A stretch of 24,585 bases of DNA from UBA4716 sp002438865 (GTDB lineage Bacteria; Bacillota; Clostridia; UBA1381): positions 1 through 24,585 of the forward strand of contig CALERO010000052.1 in the NCBI GenBank assembly GCA_937907325.1. Direction: 5' to 3'. The position numbers were made by a program, and so were the translations under genes. The notes beneath the pieces are model-generated. The model searched no databases. It had not been told where the DNA came from and was given only the letters and a program-made list of their open reading frames with translations. How positions within the stretch are numbered: the stretch's first letter is position 1; each line of letters opens with the position of its first letter. Positions 16,983-24,585 of this stretch are shown piece after piece.

Positions 16983-17138
16983 TCAAATTTTAATTTTTAT
17001 TTTTTTGTTATAATATTCACTTAATGCACGTTCCTCCATATCCTTTTTCCATTGCTCCGTTTCTTTTTCATTCATACTTGAAAAGTCTGTAATTTGCCCG
17101 CCGTTATCTATGTAATATTCAACACGGAAATCCTCCAT
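16983..17138 (-). CDS. Small protein of unknown function upstream of the recombinase
   Basis: A 51-residue ORF beginning MEDFRVEYYIDNGGQITDFS and ending with a Lys/Ile-rich tail. The middle is strongly charged and helical (MNEKETEQWKKDMEERALSE). AGAGGTG precedes the ATG. It ends 45 bases before the recombinase ATG, so both are likely cotranscribed. It has no Cys/His cluster, signal or membrane helix. Short ORFs of this kind often sit before large serine recombinases in clostridial mobile elements, but I do not recognise a named family. Its charge and size would fit a DNA- or protein-binding accessory factor; this is speculative. Confidence 0.7.
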   Translation of the reverse strand: MEDFRVEYYIDNGGQITDFSSMNEKETEQWKKDMEERALSEYYNKKIKIKI

Positions 17139-17149
17139 TTCTGACACCT

Positions 17150-17179
17150 CTTATAATTTTATGATATATACAGCGTCAA
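17150..17179 (-). promoter_or_regulatory. Weak promoter candidate for the small ORF and recombinase
   Basis: TTGACG, 18 bases, then TATAAG on the minus strand, directly before the ribosome binding site of the 51-residue ORF. The predicted transcript start would fall in or very near the ribosome binding site, so this is weak. It matters because a strong terminator immediately upstream separates these genes from the glycosidase transcript. Confidence 0.3.
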
Positions 17180-17200
17180 AATGCAGACTGTTTCGGAGTA

Positions 17201-17240
17201 TAAAAAAGAGAAAGACGGCTGACAACAGTCAGCCGTCTTT
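17201..17240 (-). terminator. Strong intrinsic terminator of the giant glycosidase gene
   Basis: A perfect 13-bp stem, AAAGACGGCTGAC with GTCAGCCGTCTTT and a 4-base loop, followed on the minus strand by CTCTTTTTT. It begins 13 bases after the stop codon of the glycosidase. It should block read-through into the recombinase genes. Confidence 0.9.
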
Positions 17241-17253
17241 CGCATATGCTATT

Positions 17254-20200
17254 TTATTGTACGGGAATTTCGTCCGCAAGAGGGGTCTGCGAGGCCGTAT
17301 CCCACACGAAAATTTTCGCACTGCTGTACGATGACGGTTTTGCTGAATTTACAACTGTGCCGTCTGCGCTTACCAAAGCGGTGTTTACACCTGTAAGCGT
17401 GCCGTCTGCCGAGTAATATCCGACATAAATTCTTGCCGAAGCTTTACCGTAAGCCGACGGATTAACCGTGATGTCTATCGTATTTGTTCCGTTGGTGTAT
17501 TCAATACCCTTTATTTCAGGCTCTGTACTGCCGCCGTAGCGAACCGAAAAATTATCAAATGATACACTGCCTGCAACATTTTCATTAAGGTATGCGCTTG
17601 CAAGATATGCATAGCCTGTCATATCCGCATCGGTAATGCTCATTGTGCCTGTTTTCTCCGTTGCGCCGTCCGACGCCGTCCATGTAAGAGTACCGTCCGC
17701 AATTGCTATCGTCCAGTTTACCGTACCGCTTAAACCGACAGCCGCATTTGAAAAATCAAATGCCGAATTTTCGGCTGCGTCCGCAAACAGCTTAACGCCG
17801 CCGTTTGCGCCCGATATTGTAAACGAAATATCGCTTATATCAGCCGGCTTTGATTCAAGTCCGGATATATCCCAGTTTGCAGAAGTCTTTTTATCGCTTG
17901 ATGCTGCGTTTGCAATTACAAGCGCTTTGCCCGAAACGGATACCGTACCGTAAGTCGGTTCGAATGTTGTTTCATAATCCGCATCAACAAAACCGTTGTT
18001 TACTGACGATGTTACCCACTTAGTGCCGTTTGCGTTTACCGCAATGTCTTTAACCGAGTCAGCCGTTACCTCTGTATTGCTGTAATCAAAGTTTTCACTA
18101 AGCTCTGATTTTCCGTCCTCGGTCTTTAATGTAAGTACAACTATCGACTTGCTCGGAACTTTGTACGTGCTGAAGTTTTCAACATTACAATCTGTCGAAA
18201 CTGCACTTGCAATGTTCTCACAGTTCTTATTGTATACACTTGAGTATATATTGGGAGCTGTGAATACCTTTTCATTTACCAAGGTGTATTTTGCGGGCAG
18301 ATTGAAGGTTGTATCAACATCTTTATAAGCCGCCGCATTTGTGAGGATAAGTTTAAGCTCGTTTGCAGTACCTCTTACGGCAACTGCGGCAAAGTCCTCC
18401 TCATAGTTGTTAAGTACGCCGTCTTCAACCGATACTGTTGTATCAAGAACGGTGTTCTTCCATTCGTCTGTCAGGAAGCTGTATGTGTCACCAACTGCTG
18501 AGATAAGCATATCGCCGTTATTATTGTTCATTCTTCCCCAGATGTGACCGTACGTACCGTGATAATACATCGTTGTATCGATATAATCTCTCTTAAGCGC
18601 CTGCGAAATAAATGATGAGCCTAAGAGTGCGGCTTTAAGCGATGATGTTTCTGCCGTATCAAACGCCGTATGTGTTGTTACGGTATTTCCGTCTGCATCT
18701 GTTGTGTTTGTGCCGTGCCAGCCTGTTGCATGCTCTGTTATGCAATACTTAACGTTGTTTCCGGGAGTGGTCTTATCAAGATATGCTTTCATATTGTCAA
18801 GTGTACCGAGCAATCCGTCTGCGCCCATATTTCCAAATGCATAATACGGGTGGAACGATATGCCGTCAACATGGTCGATTATTCTGTAATCCGCACCGTT
18901 TACCGTGCGTGTTGCAGTAAGCATATCAAGCCAGAAATTATAGCTTGATTCGCCTGTCCACGGGCATGTTACACCGTTTGCAATCAGCTTGATTGACGAA
19001 TCCGCCGCTTCTATGGCATTTATATAAAGCGGTATTCTTGAGCCGTACCAGTCTTTTCTTGCCTTGCCTTTTTCTGCGTTTATTCCATCCAGCTCGTTTC
19101 CGAGTTCGATATATTCAATCTTAACAGGCTCCTCCGAAAGACCGTATGCACGTCTGTACGAAGAATCCGATCCTGTTAATATGCTTATAAGCTCGCTTAC
19201 CTCCTCCGGAGTTGTTGTAAGCGGTGAAATACACAGATTAAATGTTGCATTCGGATTATTTGCCAAAGCCATATTTATCTGGACTGCAAGATCATATGCA
19301 TTATGAGCTTCCGAAACAGTGCCTGCCTTGTCGGCAAGATCTGCGGGCAGATATTCTGCGCTTAAATAATATGAATCCTCATCCTTTAAGTCTTTAAGCA
19401 TATTCTTCTGCATTGCACTGCCGCCGCCTAATCTGTAGCTTGCTATAGGTGCAATTTCCTTTGCGGCTTCTTTGTAGCTGTCGGTAAGATTTCCATCTGC
19501 ATCAACTATTTTCTGATTGCTGTAATCGCCGTATTCGGTATGCGAACCGAATACTGATGATGAAACCGTCTTTGCGCCCGTTCCGACAGTTACATCTGCT
19601 TTTGCCGTTCCCTCGTTTATTCCGCCGAGATCGAGCTTCATAAGCTTTTCTGTGTCGGCACCTTTGCCGTAGCGTGCGTTTTCATAAAGTGCTTCAAATT
19701 CACTGCGTGTGTATGCCTTTTTCTCGTATGTAACCTCCTGCGGTTCGCTTGTCCACATATCTACAGACTTGATAAATGCATAATCATCGCCGACTACCGT
19801 TGCCGCAAGCGGATATGACCAGTTTCTTGTCATAAGCGCTGCAATGTCAGCATCGTTTTCTATTGTGCCCGATGCCGTTCCCTTTGAAGAACCCTTTGCA
19901 GTCCATGTGATGTTATGGTTTTCGTCAAAGTCTATCGTCCAGTCAATATTCTTATCTCCCGACGACCATGTTGACGTTGTATCTGTATTCGGTGTCATCT
20001 GAAGAACGGTTGTAACGCCGTCTATACGTTTTACGATAACAGGAGCATATTCCTTAAAGTCCTTGATACCGAAAACAACTGCCTCGCTTGTAAGCTGACC
20101 GAAGAAGATGAAGTTATCCTCATCAGCGCCTCCCACAAACATACTAAGACCGATAACTCTGCCGTTGCCCATCTGTGATGTGAATTTGATTTTGTTAATA

Positions 20201-22938
20201 TCATATTTCTTATCCGAATAGTCAAGGTTGATTTTCGCTATATTCCACTGTCCCCAGCCTACTGCTGCGAGTCTGTTTCCGGTAATATCTACGTAAGCAC
20301 GTCCGTTACCTTCCGCAAGACCGAAATACTTGCCAGATGATACCCACTTTGCACCGCTTGAGTGTGTTGCAAGAGTTTTAACGCCTTGATTAAGCTTATA
20401 AACTTCTGTCTGCGTATTGCCGTCTGCAATATATTCGGTGAAGTCCTCGTGGAAATTCGGAGCAGTGTATGTGCTGTCGGGGATATAGCTGAAGCTAAAT
20501 CCCGTAATGTATGAAGTATAGTCGTCACCGTCAGCCATTAATGCCGCCGGGTATTTGTGACTGCTCATAATAGGTTCGGCAACGTCGGCAGCGATTGTTC
20601 CCTCACTCTTTGCCGAGCCTGCGGCATATCCGCCGCCCGAGGCAACTGCCGTCCACGAAAGTGAGCCGTCATCATTTACCGTAACTGTCCAGTCTACTGC
20701 TTTATTTACGCCGTCGCCGGTTTTTGTCCAGCCGTCCTTTGCTGCCTGTGTTGTATCGTCAACTGCTGTTCCGCCGTTATACAGTGTTGTTCTTGTTCCG
20801 CCGTTTACAGCTACTACCTTAGGTATATACGACGGCACGCCGTCACGTGTTGTACTGTTATAGCGCCATCCTGCCACCGCAAACTCGATATAGCTGTTTT
20901 CGGCACTGTTTACAAATAATCTTACGCCTGCGCCTTCATTGGTCGAATATGTTGAAAATTTGAACTTTTTATACTTTTCAACAGCTATTGCGCCGTTTAA
21001 ATCAAGATTTAAGTTACCGTCTTTCCAATCTCCCCAGCCTGACATTTTTACTCTGTCGCCGGCTGTATCAAAGGTGTATCTCGCATTATTGCTTGCTCTT
21101 GCCTCCTCTGTTGCCGGTATTCTCCATACCGCACCGCTCGGATGCACCGCTGCGGGGATTTCGGAGGTGTCGGCTGTCATTTTTGTGCTTGTTGTCGGAA
21201 CGTTTTCCTCCGTATAGCTTGTGAAATCCTCAGTAAACGTCTCGCCCTCATCGGGAACATAGCTGAAATCGAACGAGGTTATATATGAATCGTAATCATC
21301 ACCGTCAGCCATTAACGCCGCCGGGTATTTGTGACTGCTTATAATCGGCTCAACGGTTTCTGCCGGGATTGTTCCCGAGCTTCTTGCTTCGCCGTTGGCA
21401 TATATTCCGCCGGTTGATACTACAGACCATGAAATTGAGCCGTCGTCATTTATTGTTACAGTCCACTTTACGGCTTTATTATCCCATGAGTTTTTCCAGC
21501 CGTCTTTTGCGCCCTGCGTTGTATCGTCAACTGTTGTTCCAGCATTAAACAATACCGTTCTTGTTCCGCTGTTTGAAACGGTTACCTTAGGCATATATGC
21601 CGGAGTATTATCTCTTGTGGTTGAAGCCCAGCGGTTTCCTGCCAGTGCAAATTCAATATAATTCGTTTCCGATTTATCGACAAACAATCTTACGCCTGCC
21701 GACTCACCTCTCGAATATGTCGAGAAATTAAACTTCTTGATTTCCTTATATTTGATGCTGTCGCCCACGCTGAGATTCAGTGTACCTTCTCCCCAGCCTG
21801 CAAGACCTGACATTTTTATTCTGTTGTTTGCAGTTTCGAAAAGGTATCTGCCGCCGTTATCGCCTCGTCCGAATTGTGTTGTCGGAATAAGCCACTGTGC
21901 ACCGCTCGGATGTGTTGCCGCAACCTGTCCTGCCGTTTCGGCTGTCATTTTTGTGCTTTCTGTCGGAACATTTTCCTCCGTGTAGCTTGAGAAATCCTCT
22001 GTAAAGGTTTCCGTTCCGCCCGGTATATAATCAAAACTTAGTCCCGTAATATACGAACCGCCGAAATCGCTTGTCAGCCAGTTATCAGCATCGCCGTCAG
22101 CCATTAATGCTGCCGGGTACTTATAGAACTGAATAAGCGGTTCCGCAATGTCAGCGGAAATCGTTCCCGAGCTTGACGCTTCGCCGTTTGCATATTCACC
22201 GCCGATTGATGTTACCGTCCATGATATTGAATTGTCGTCGTTTACATCAACAACCCACTTTAATTCTTTCCAGTCCCATGCGCCTGTCTTGGTCCAGCCG
22301 TCCTTTGCACCCTGGATTGTGTCGCCGACCGCTGTTCCGGCATTAAACAATACCGTTCTTGTTCCGCCGCTTACCGATACCACCTTAGGCATATATGCCG
22401 GTACATCTCCGACTGTTCCCGTCCATCTGTTGCCTGCTATTGAAAATTCAAGATAACTGCTCTCATCACCGCTTACAAACAGTCTTGCACCTGCGGAATT
22501 TGCCTGTGATCTTGTTGTAAATGTAAATCTCTTGATTTTGTCCACCTTTAAGGTATTGCCCAAATCGAGATTTAATGTTCCCCAATACCAATCGCCGTAT
22601 CCTGACATTTTTATTCTGTCATTGTCCGTATCGAACAAAAATTTACCGGCACGGTCTGCGCCTGTTTCATTTCCCCGTCCCGCTGCGGTAGTTGGGATTT
22701 TCCACTGTGCACCGCTCGGGTGTGTTGCCGCAACCTGTCCCGCCGTCGCCATTTTCATTTCCGTAACGGTTGTTGCAACATTTTCAGCCGTATAGCTTGA
22801 AAAATCCTCCATAAAGGTTTCCGTTCCCGCAAGGCTTTCCTCTGCGCTTGCAGTAACCGCAAACCCGGTGAACATACTTGAAAGTATTGCCGCCGCAACA
22901 AAAGACGATAATACTTTTCTTAAGTTTGCTTTTCGCAT
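17254..22938 (-). CDS. Giant secreted modular glycosidase, clan GH-A (GH51-like), with repeated binding modules
   Basis: An 1,894-residue secreted enzyme, probably an alpha-L-arabinofuranosidase-type hydrolase acting on plant polysaccharide outside the cell. Signal peptide residues 1-32 (LRKVLSSFVAAAIL, cleavage near ASAEE). Three similar modules follow, about 36-305, 306-565 and 566-825, each opening with ETFxEDFxSYTxEN and ending ADGD...YITxFxFxYxP. A divergent fourth lies at about 826-1064. The catalytic region is about 1099-1609: acid/base candidate E1282 in IEYIELGNELDG and nucleophile candidate E1402 in YCITEHATGWHG, 120 residues apart, as expected for GH51 and close to the GH39/GH79 spacing. 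A related beta-sandwich module (about 1612-1805) and a small C-terminal domain (IYVGYYSADG...IFVWDTASQTPL) follow. No SLH or sortase anchor is seen. AAAAGGAGG precedes the ATG. A structured leader lies upstream and a strong terminator downstream, so the gene may be regulated on its own. The exact GH family and substrate are uncertain. Confidence 0.85.
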   Translation of the reverse strand: MRKANLRKVLSSFVAAAILSSMFTGFAVTASAEESLAGTETFMEDFSSYTAENVATTVTEMKMATAGQVAATHPSGAQWKIPTTAAGRGNETGADRAGKFLFDTDNDRIKMSGYGDWYWGTLNLDLGNTLKVDKIKRFTFTTRSQANSAGARLFVSGDESSYLEFSIAGNRWTGTVGDVPAYMPKVVSVSGGTRTVLFNAGTAVGDTIQGAKDGWTKTGAWDWKELKWVVDVNDDNSISWTVTSIGGEYANGEASSSGTISADIAEPLIQFYKYPAALMADGDADNWLTSDFGGSYITGLSFDYIPGGTETFTEDFSSYTEENVPTESTKMTAETAGQVAATHPSGAQWLIPTTQFGRGDNGGRYLFETANNRIKMSGLAGWGEGTLNLSVGDSIKYKEIKKFNFSTYSRGESAGVRLFVDKSETNYIEFALAGNRWASTTRDNTPAYMPKVTVSNSGTRTVLFNAGTTVDDTTQGAKDGWKNSWDNKAVKWTVTINDDGSISWSVVSTGGIYANGEARSSGTIPAETVEPIISSHKYPAALMADGDDYDSYITSFDFSYVPDEGETFTEDFTSYTEENVPTTSTKMTADTSEIPAAVHPSGAVWRIPATEEARASNNARYTFDTAGDRVKMSGWGDWKDGNLNLDLNGAIAVEKYKKFKFSTYSTNEGAGVRLFVNSAENSYIEFAVAGWRYNSTTRDGVPSYIPKVVAVNGGTRTTLYNGGTAVDDTTQAAKDGWTKTGDGVNKAVDWTVTVNDDGSLSWTAVASGGGYAAGSAKSEGTIAADVAEPIMSSHKYPAALMADGDDYTSYITGFSFSYIPDSTYTAPNFHEDFTEYIADGNTQTEVYKLNQGVKTLATHSSGAKWVSSGKYFGLAEGNGRAYVDITGNRLAAVGWGQWNIAKINLDYSDKKYDINKIKFTSQMGNGRVIGLSMFVGGADEDNFIFFGQLTSEAVVFGIKDFKEYAPVIVKRIDGVTTVLQMTPNTDTTSTWSSGDKNIDWTIDFDENHNITWTAKGSSKGTASGTIENDADIAALMTRNWSYPLAATVVGDDYAFIKSVDMWTSEPQEVTYEKKAYTRSEFEALYENARYGKGADTEKLMKLDLGGINEGTAKADVTVGTGAKTVSSSVFGSHTEYGDYSNQKIVDADGNLTDSYKEAAKEIAPIASYRLGGGSAMQKNMLKDLKDEDSYYLSAEYLPADLADKAGTVSEAHNAYDLAVQINMALANNPNATFNLCISPLTTTPEEVSELISILTGSDSSYRRAYGLSEEPVKIEYIELGNELDGINAEKGKARKDWYGSRIPLYINAIEAADSSIKLIANGVTCPWTGESSYNFWLDMLTATRTVNGADYRIIDHVDGISFHPYYAFGNMGADGLLGTLDNMKAYLDKTTPGNNVKYCITEHATGWHGTNTTDADGNTVTTHTAFDTAETSSLKAALLGSSFISQALKRDYIDTTMYYHGTYGHIWGRMNNNNGDMLISAVGDTYSFLTDEWKNTVLDTTVSVEDGVLNNYEEDFAAVAVRGTANELKLILTNAAAYKDVDTTFNLPAKYTLVNEKVFTAPNIYSSVYNKNCENIASAVSTDCNVENFSTYKVPSKSIVVLTLKTEDGKSELSENFDYSNTEVTADSVKDIAVNANGTKWVTSSVNNGFVDADYETTFEPTYGTVSVSGKALVIANAASSDKKTSANWDISGLESKPADISDISFTISGANGGVKLFADAAENSAFDFSNAAVGLSGTVNWTIAIADGTLTWTASDGATEKTGTMSITDADMTGYAYLASAYLNENVAGSVSFDNFSVRYGGSTEPEIKGIEYTNGTNTIDITVNPSAYGKASARIYVGYYSADGTLTGVNTALVSADGTVVNSAKPSSYSSAKIFVWDTASQTPLADEIPVQ
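20470..22840 (-). repeat. Three tandem in-frame repeats of about 780 bases coding for binding modules
   Basis: The glycosidase gene carries three successive units, about 22020-22840, 21240-22020 and 20470-21240. Each encodes the ETFxEDF...HPSGAxW...KMSGxGxW...FKYPAALMADGD pattern. DNA stretches such as TCAGCCATTAATGCCGCCGG recur, with small changes, near 20537, 21307 and 22099, showing recent duplication. The fourth, more divergent unit lies downstream at about 19745-20460. This is duplication within one gene, not a CRISPR or mobile array. Confidence 0.85.
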
Positions 22939-22970
22939 TTAAAAATTCCTCCTTTTATGTTTTTGTTTTT

Positions 22971-23034
22971 CGTGACTGCCGTTTCACGGCGCATACAGAC
23001 TTTCCGTTCGGCCGGACATATCCGTTATGCGCCG
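22971..23034 (-). promoter_or_regulatory. Structured RNA leader upstream of the giant glycosidase
   Basis: On the minus strand CGGCGCATA (23034-23026) and TATGCGCCG (22995-22987) form a perfect 9-bp stem enclosing a smaller GGA-TATG-TCC hairpin and a GAACGGAAAG stretch. The 3' arm overlaps two alternative hairpins, GCCGTGAAACGGC (22978-22990) and CGTGA...TCACG (22971-22988), so the folds compete. The structure ends about 30 bases before the ribosome binding site. No T-run follows, so control, if any, would be on translation or RNA stability. It matches no riboswitch class I can name. Confidence 0.45.
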
Positions 23035-23115
23035 AAAACAACAATTCCTTAAGTTATAAGATTTGATGTATATAAACGGTTTCTTATCCGCTCATATCTG
23101 TGTTATCAGGCGTGC

Positions 23116-24585
23116 TTACTTATCAATCGTATACATAATTATCTGTCTTGCTCCGCCCTCCTGAATAAATGCAATCATTTTTGTTGCTTTTTCACTGCCG
23201 TACTGTTCCGCCTCGACACACTGGTCGAATGAGCCCTGGCTGACCTCAACTCTGCCGTTTTCCTCTTTATAATTTAAAAGTCCGCCTTTCTGCCATTCCT
23301 TATTACGTGCGGTTATGCTTGTCTGCACGGCACGCTTGTTGTTCTCTGTGCTTGCTCCCTGCTGTATAATTGCTCTCGATGATGATACAACTTTGTAAAC
23401 TTCAAAGAAATACGGATTTCCGAAATAAGGCTTTGTAAGGCTCAGCTGTGCCGTATCCTCAACGCTGTCGGGGAGATTGTTCGGACCGAGTACCTTTCCG
23501 TTATACAACACCGGTTTTATTGAAGTTACCTTTTTGCCGTTACCGTAAAGCGTTATCAAATCTCCCGGAACGTATCCGTCAAGAAGATGTTCGTCTTCGG
23601 AATAGTATTCCACAATACCGGTTGCCTGTGCGATAGAGAATTTAAGCACAGGATTGCCGTCCTCATCAACATCGTGCCATACCTCTCGGATCATTGCCGG
23701 AGTTGCACCGCCGCCGCTGTGAGAAGTTTCTATCGGCTTGTCTATGGCGGAGGATTCGTATTTTATTGCGACTTTCGGAGTGAGTCCGTCATCTATGTTA
23801 TACAAGTCAACATCCATAGAGCCTGAACTGCCTATTGCTCTTAAATCGAAATATTTTTCTTCTTTTTCCTCTGTTGCAGGAACCGAGAAGAAGTATTTCG
23901 GAGCGGTGTATGCGCTCATCTGGCTTGATGAATCACTCGGGCAGAGCACATTTCCCGAATCCGAATAAACTACAAACTTTCCGCTTGCGTCACGGCTTAA
24001 CCAGTCCTCGGAGTATCCCGATGTGACACCGTAATCCTTTAAAACAGTCTGTACTTCGGTTATTTCCTTTGCGCCGTCTTTTTCAACGGTTTTAATCTTT
24101 ACAAGCTGCTGATATTTCAAATTCGGCTTTCCTATCAATGCAGCCGATGCTTCAAACGCTTTCTGAGCGCCACCGGCTTTCATTTTCTTCTTGTTGATTT
24201 TCAAATTCTCCGTTACGCTGTACTTTTCAAGACTGCCGTAGTTGTTATACATTACAAGCTGTGACGGGAAATCCTTTGTATCGTCATAGACGATATGAAC
24301 AAGATATGCGTAATCCCAGCCGTCGCCGCCCGACGCCGATGTTACCTTAACAAGCTCACCCGAAAAATCGGTATAAAACGCCTGAATGCTTCCCTGCTGT
24401 ATATCGCCGTCACTTATGTAAGAACTCTTTGATACATTATATGTTTTATCGTCTATTGTAACCTTTACGGTATCTTTTTTAATTATTCCCTTTACCGTTC
24501 CCTCGACCGTTCCGGGTGAAACGGCAATCTTTATATAGTTGCCTGTATTTTTAAGCTTGCCGTTTGCGTCATACGAGCCGTACGG
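23116..24585 (-). CDS. 3' part of a large secreted beta-rich protein of unknown function, likely SLH-family
   Basis: The reading frame is open from the window edge to the TAA at 23116, giving at least 489 residues; the start and N-terminus are outside. An internal Met at 24252 is not the start, because the frame continues without a stop for 111 more codons. The visible part begins PYGSYDANGKLKNTGNYIKI, then VEGTVKGIIKKDTVKVTIDD, then DGWDYAYLVHIVYDDTKDFP. This module matches the frame-restored product at the left edge of the window (VEIVQVDKKNKKIYVREN, later MFWDFVYTVNRNSD). The rest is beta-rich with acidic loops and no known catalytic motif; it ends ARQIIMYTIDK with no wall anchor at the C-terminus. 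In this family an N-terminal SLH or SLH-like head is usual, so the anchor may be off the edge. It lies 177 bases upstream of the giant glycosidase, with no clear terminator between. Confidence 0.75.
   Translation of the reverse strand, partial: PYGSYDANGKLKNTGNYIKIAVSPGTVEGTVKGIIKKDTVKVTIDDKTYNVSKSSYISDGDIQQGSIQAFYTDFSGELVKVTSASGGDGWDYAYLVHIVYDDTKDFPSQLVMYNNYGSLEKYSVTENLKINKKKMKAGGAQKAFEASAALIGKPNLKYQQLVKIKTVEKDGAKEITEVQTVLKDYGVTSGYSEDWLSRDASGKFVVYSDSGNVLCPSDSSSQMSAYTAPKYFFSVPATEEKEEKYFDLRAIGSSGSMDVDLYNIDDGLTPKVAIKYESSAIDKPIETSHSGGGATPAMIREVWHDVDEDGNPVLKFSIAQATGIVEYYSEDEHLLDGYVPGDLITLYGNGKKVTSIKPVLYNGKVLGPNNLPDSVEDTAQLSLTKPYFGNPYFFEVYKVVSSSRAIIQQGASTENNKRAVQTSITARNKEWQKGGLLNYKEENGRVEVSQGSFDQCVEAEQYGSEKATKMIAFIQEGGARQIIMYTIDK

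Noticed and set aside
15498..17138. A complete integrative element around the serine recombinase
   Set aside because: No relaxase, type IV secretion, replication, phage or cargo gene is present in the window, and no clear direct-repeat att pair was seen by eye.
20470..22840. A CRISPR-like or satellite repeat array
   Set aside because: The repeats are about 780 bases, in frame, and encode protein modules; there are no short direct repeats with unique spacers.
22971..23034. Assignment of the glycosidase leader to a known riboswitch such as cyclic-di-GMP, THF or fluoride
   Set aside because: Stem arrangement and conserved-core bases of those classes are not seen.
1..24585. tRNA or rRNA genes
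   Set aside because: No cloverleaf with a GTTCRA-type T-loop and no rRNA-like segment was noticed on either strand.

Overview
The window looks like a chromosomal segment of a fibre-degrading Gram-positive anaerobe of the class Clostridia. The evidence is strong AGGAGG-type ribosome binding sites, AT-rich sigma-A-like promoters, S-layer homology (SLH) cell-wall anchoring, a lipoprotein sugar-binding protein, and very large secreted modular carbohydrate-active proteins. The protein style (SLH proteins with long beta-rich modules) resembles Monoglobus-type or other Oscillospirales-like gut pectin degraders, but the genus cannot be fixed from sequence alone. Every gene I accept is on the minus strand, so the locus reads from the right edge to the left edge.

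From the right edge: (i) the 3' part of a large secreted protein of unknown function (23116 to edge); (ii) a 177-bp gap with a structured leader; (iii) a giant 1,894-residue secreted glycosidase (17254-22938) with three near-identical carbohydrate-binding-like modules, a fourth divergent one, a clan GH-A (GH51-like) catalytic domain and a C-terminal module, closed by a strong intrinsic terminator (17201-17240); (iv) a 51-residue unknown protein and a large serine recombinase (15498-17138), a possible mobile-element remnant; (v) a two-component system with a seven-helix membrane sensor kinase and a LuxR-type response regulator (13036-15254), driven by a near-consensus promoter; (vi) a cytoplasmic protein of 721 residues that looks like an (alpha/alpha)6-type glycosidase or lyase (10548-12713); (vii) a decayed IS3-family insertion sequence end (10313-10530).

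The left 10 kb is one tight operon starting at a good promoter (10143-10171): extracellular sugar-binding lipoprotein, two sugar ABC permeases, a secreted two-module beta-sandwich protein, a 1,376-residue SLH-anchored protein with FN3 and cohesin-like domains and no obvious catalytic domain, and a degenerate SLH protein broken by a probable one-base frameshift near 221-224. No ABC ATPase is present, as is common in Firmicutes, where a shared MsmX-type ATPase serves several importers.

Taken together this reads as a Gram-positive glycan-utilisation locus. The giant glycosidase cuts an arabinose- or pectin-type polymer outside the cell, wall-anchored and secreted non-catalytic proteins may hold the glycan near the surface, the ABC importer takes up oligosaccharides, and the cytoplasmic (alpha/alpha)6-type protein could finish degradation. 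The adjacent two-component system could sense the glycan. Substrate and regulatory links are inference. The least explained parts are the non-catalytic surface proteins, the structured leader at 22971-23034, and the shared module family found at both window edges.
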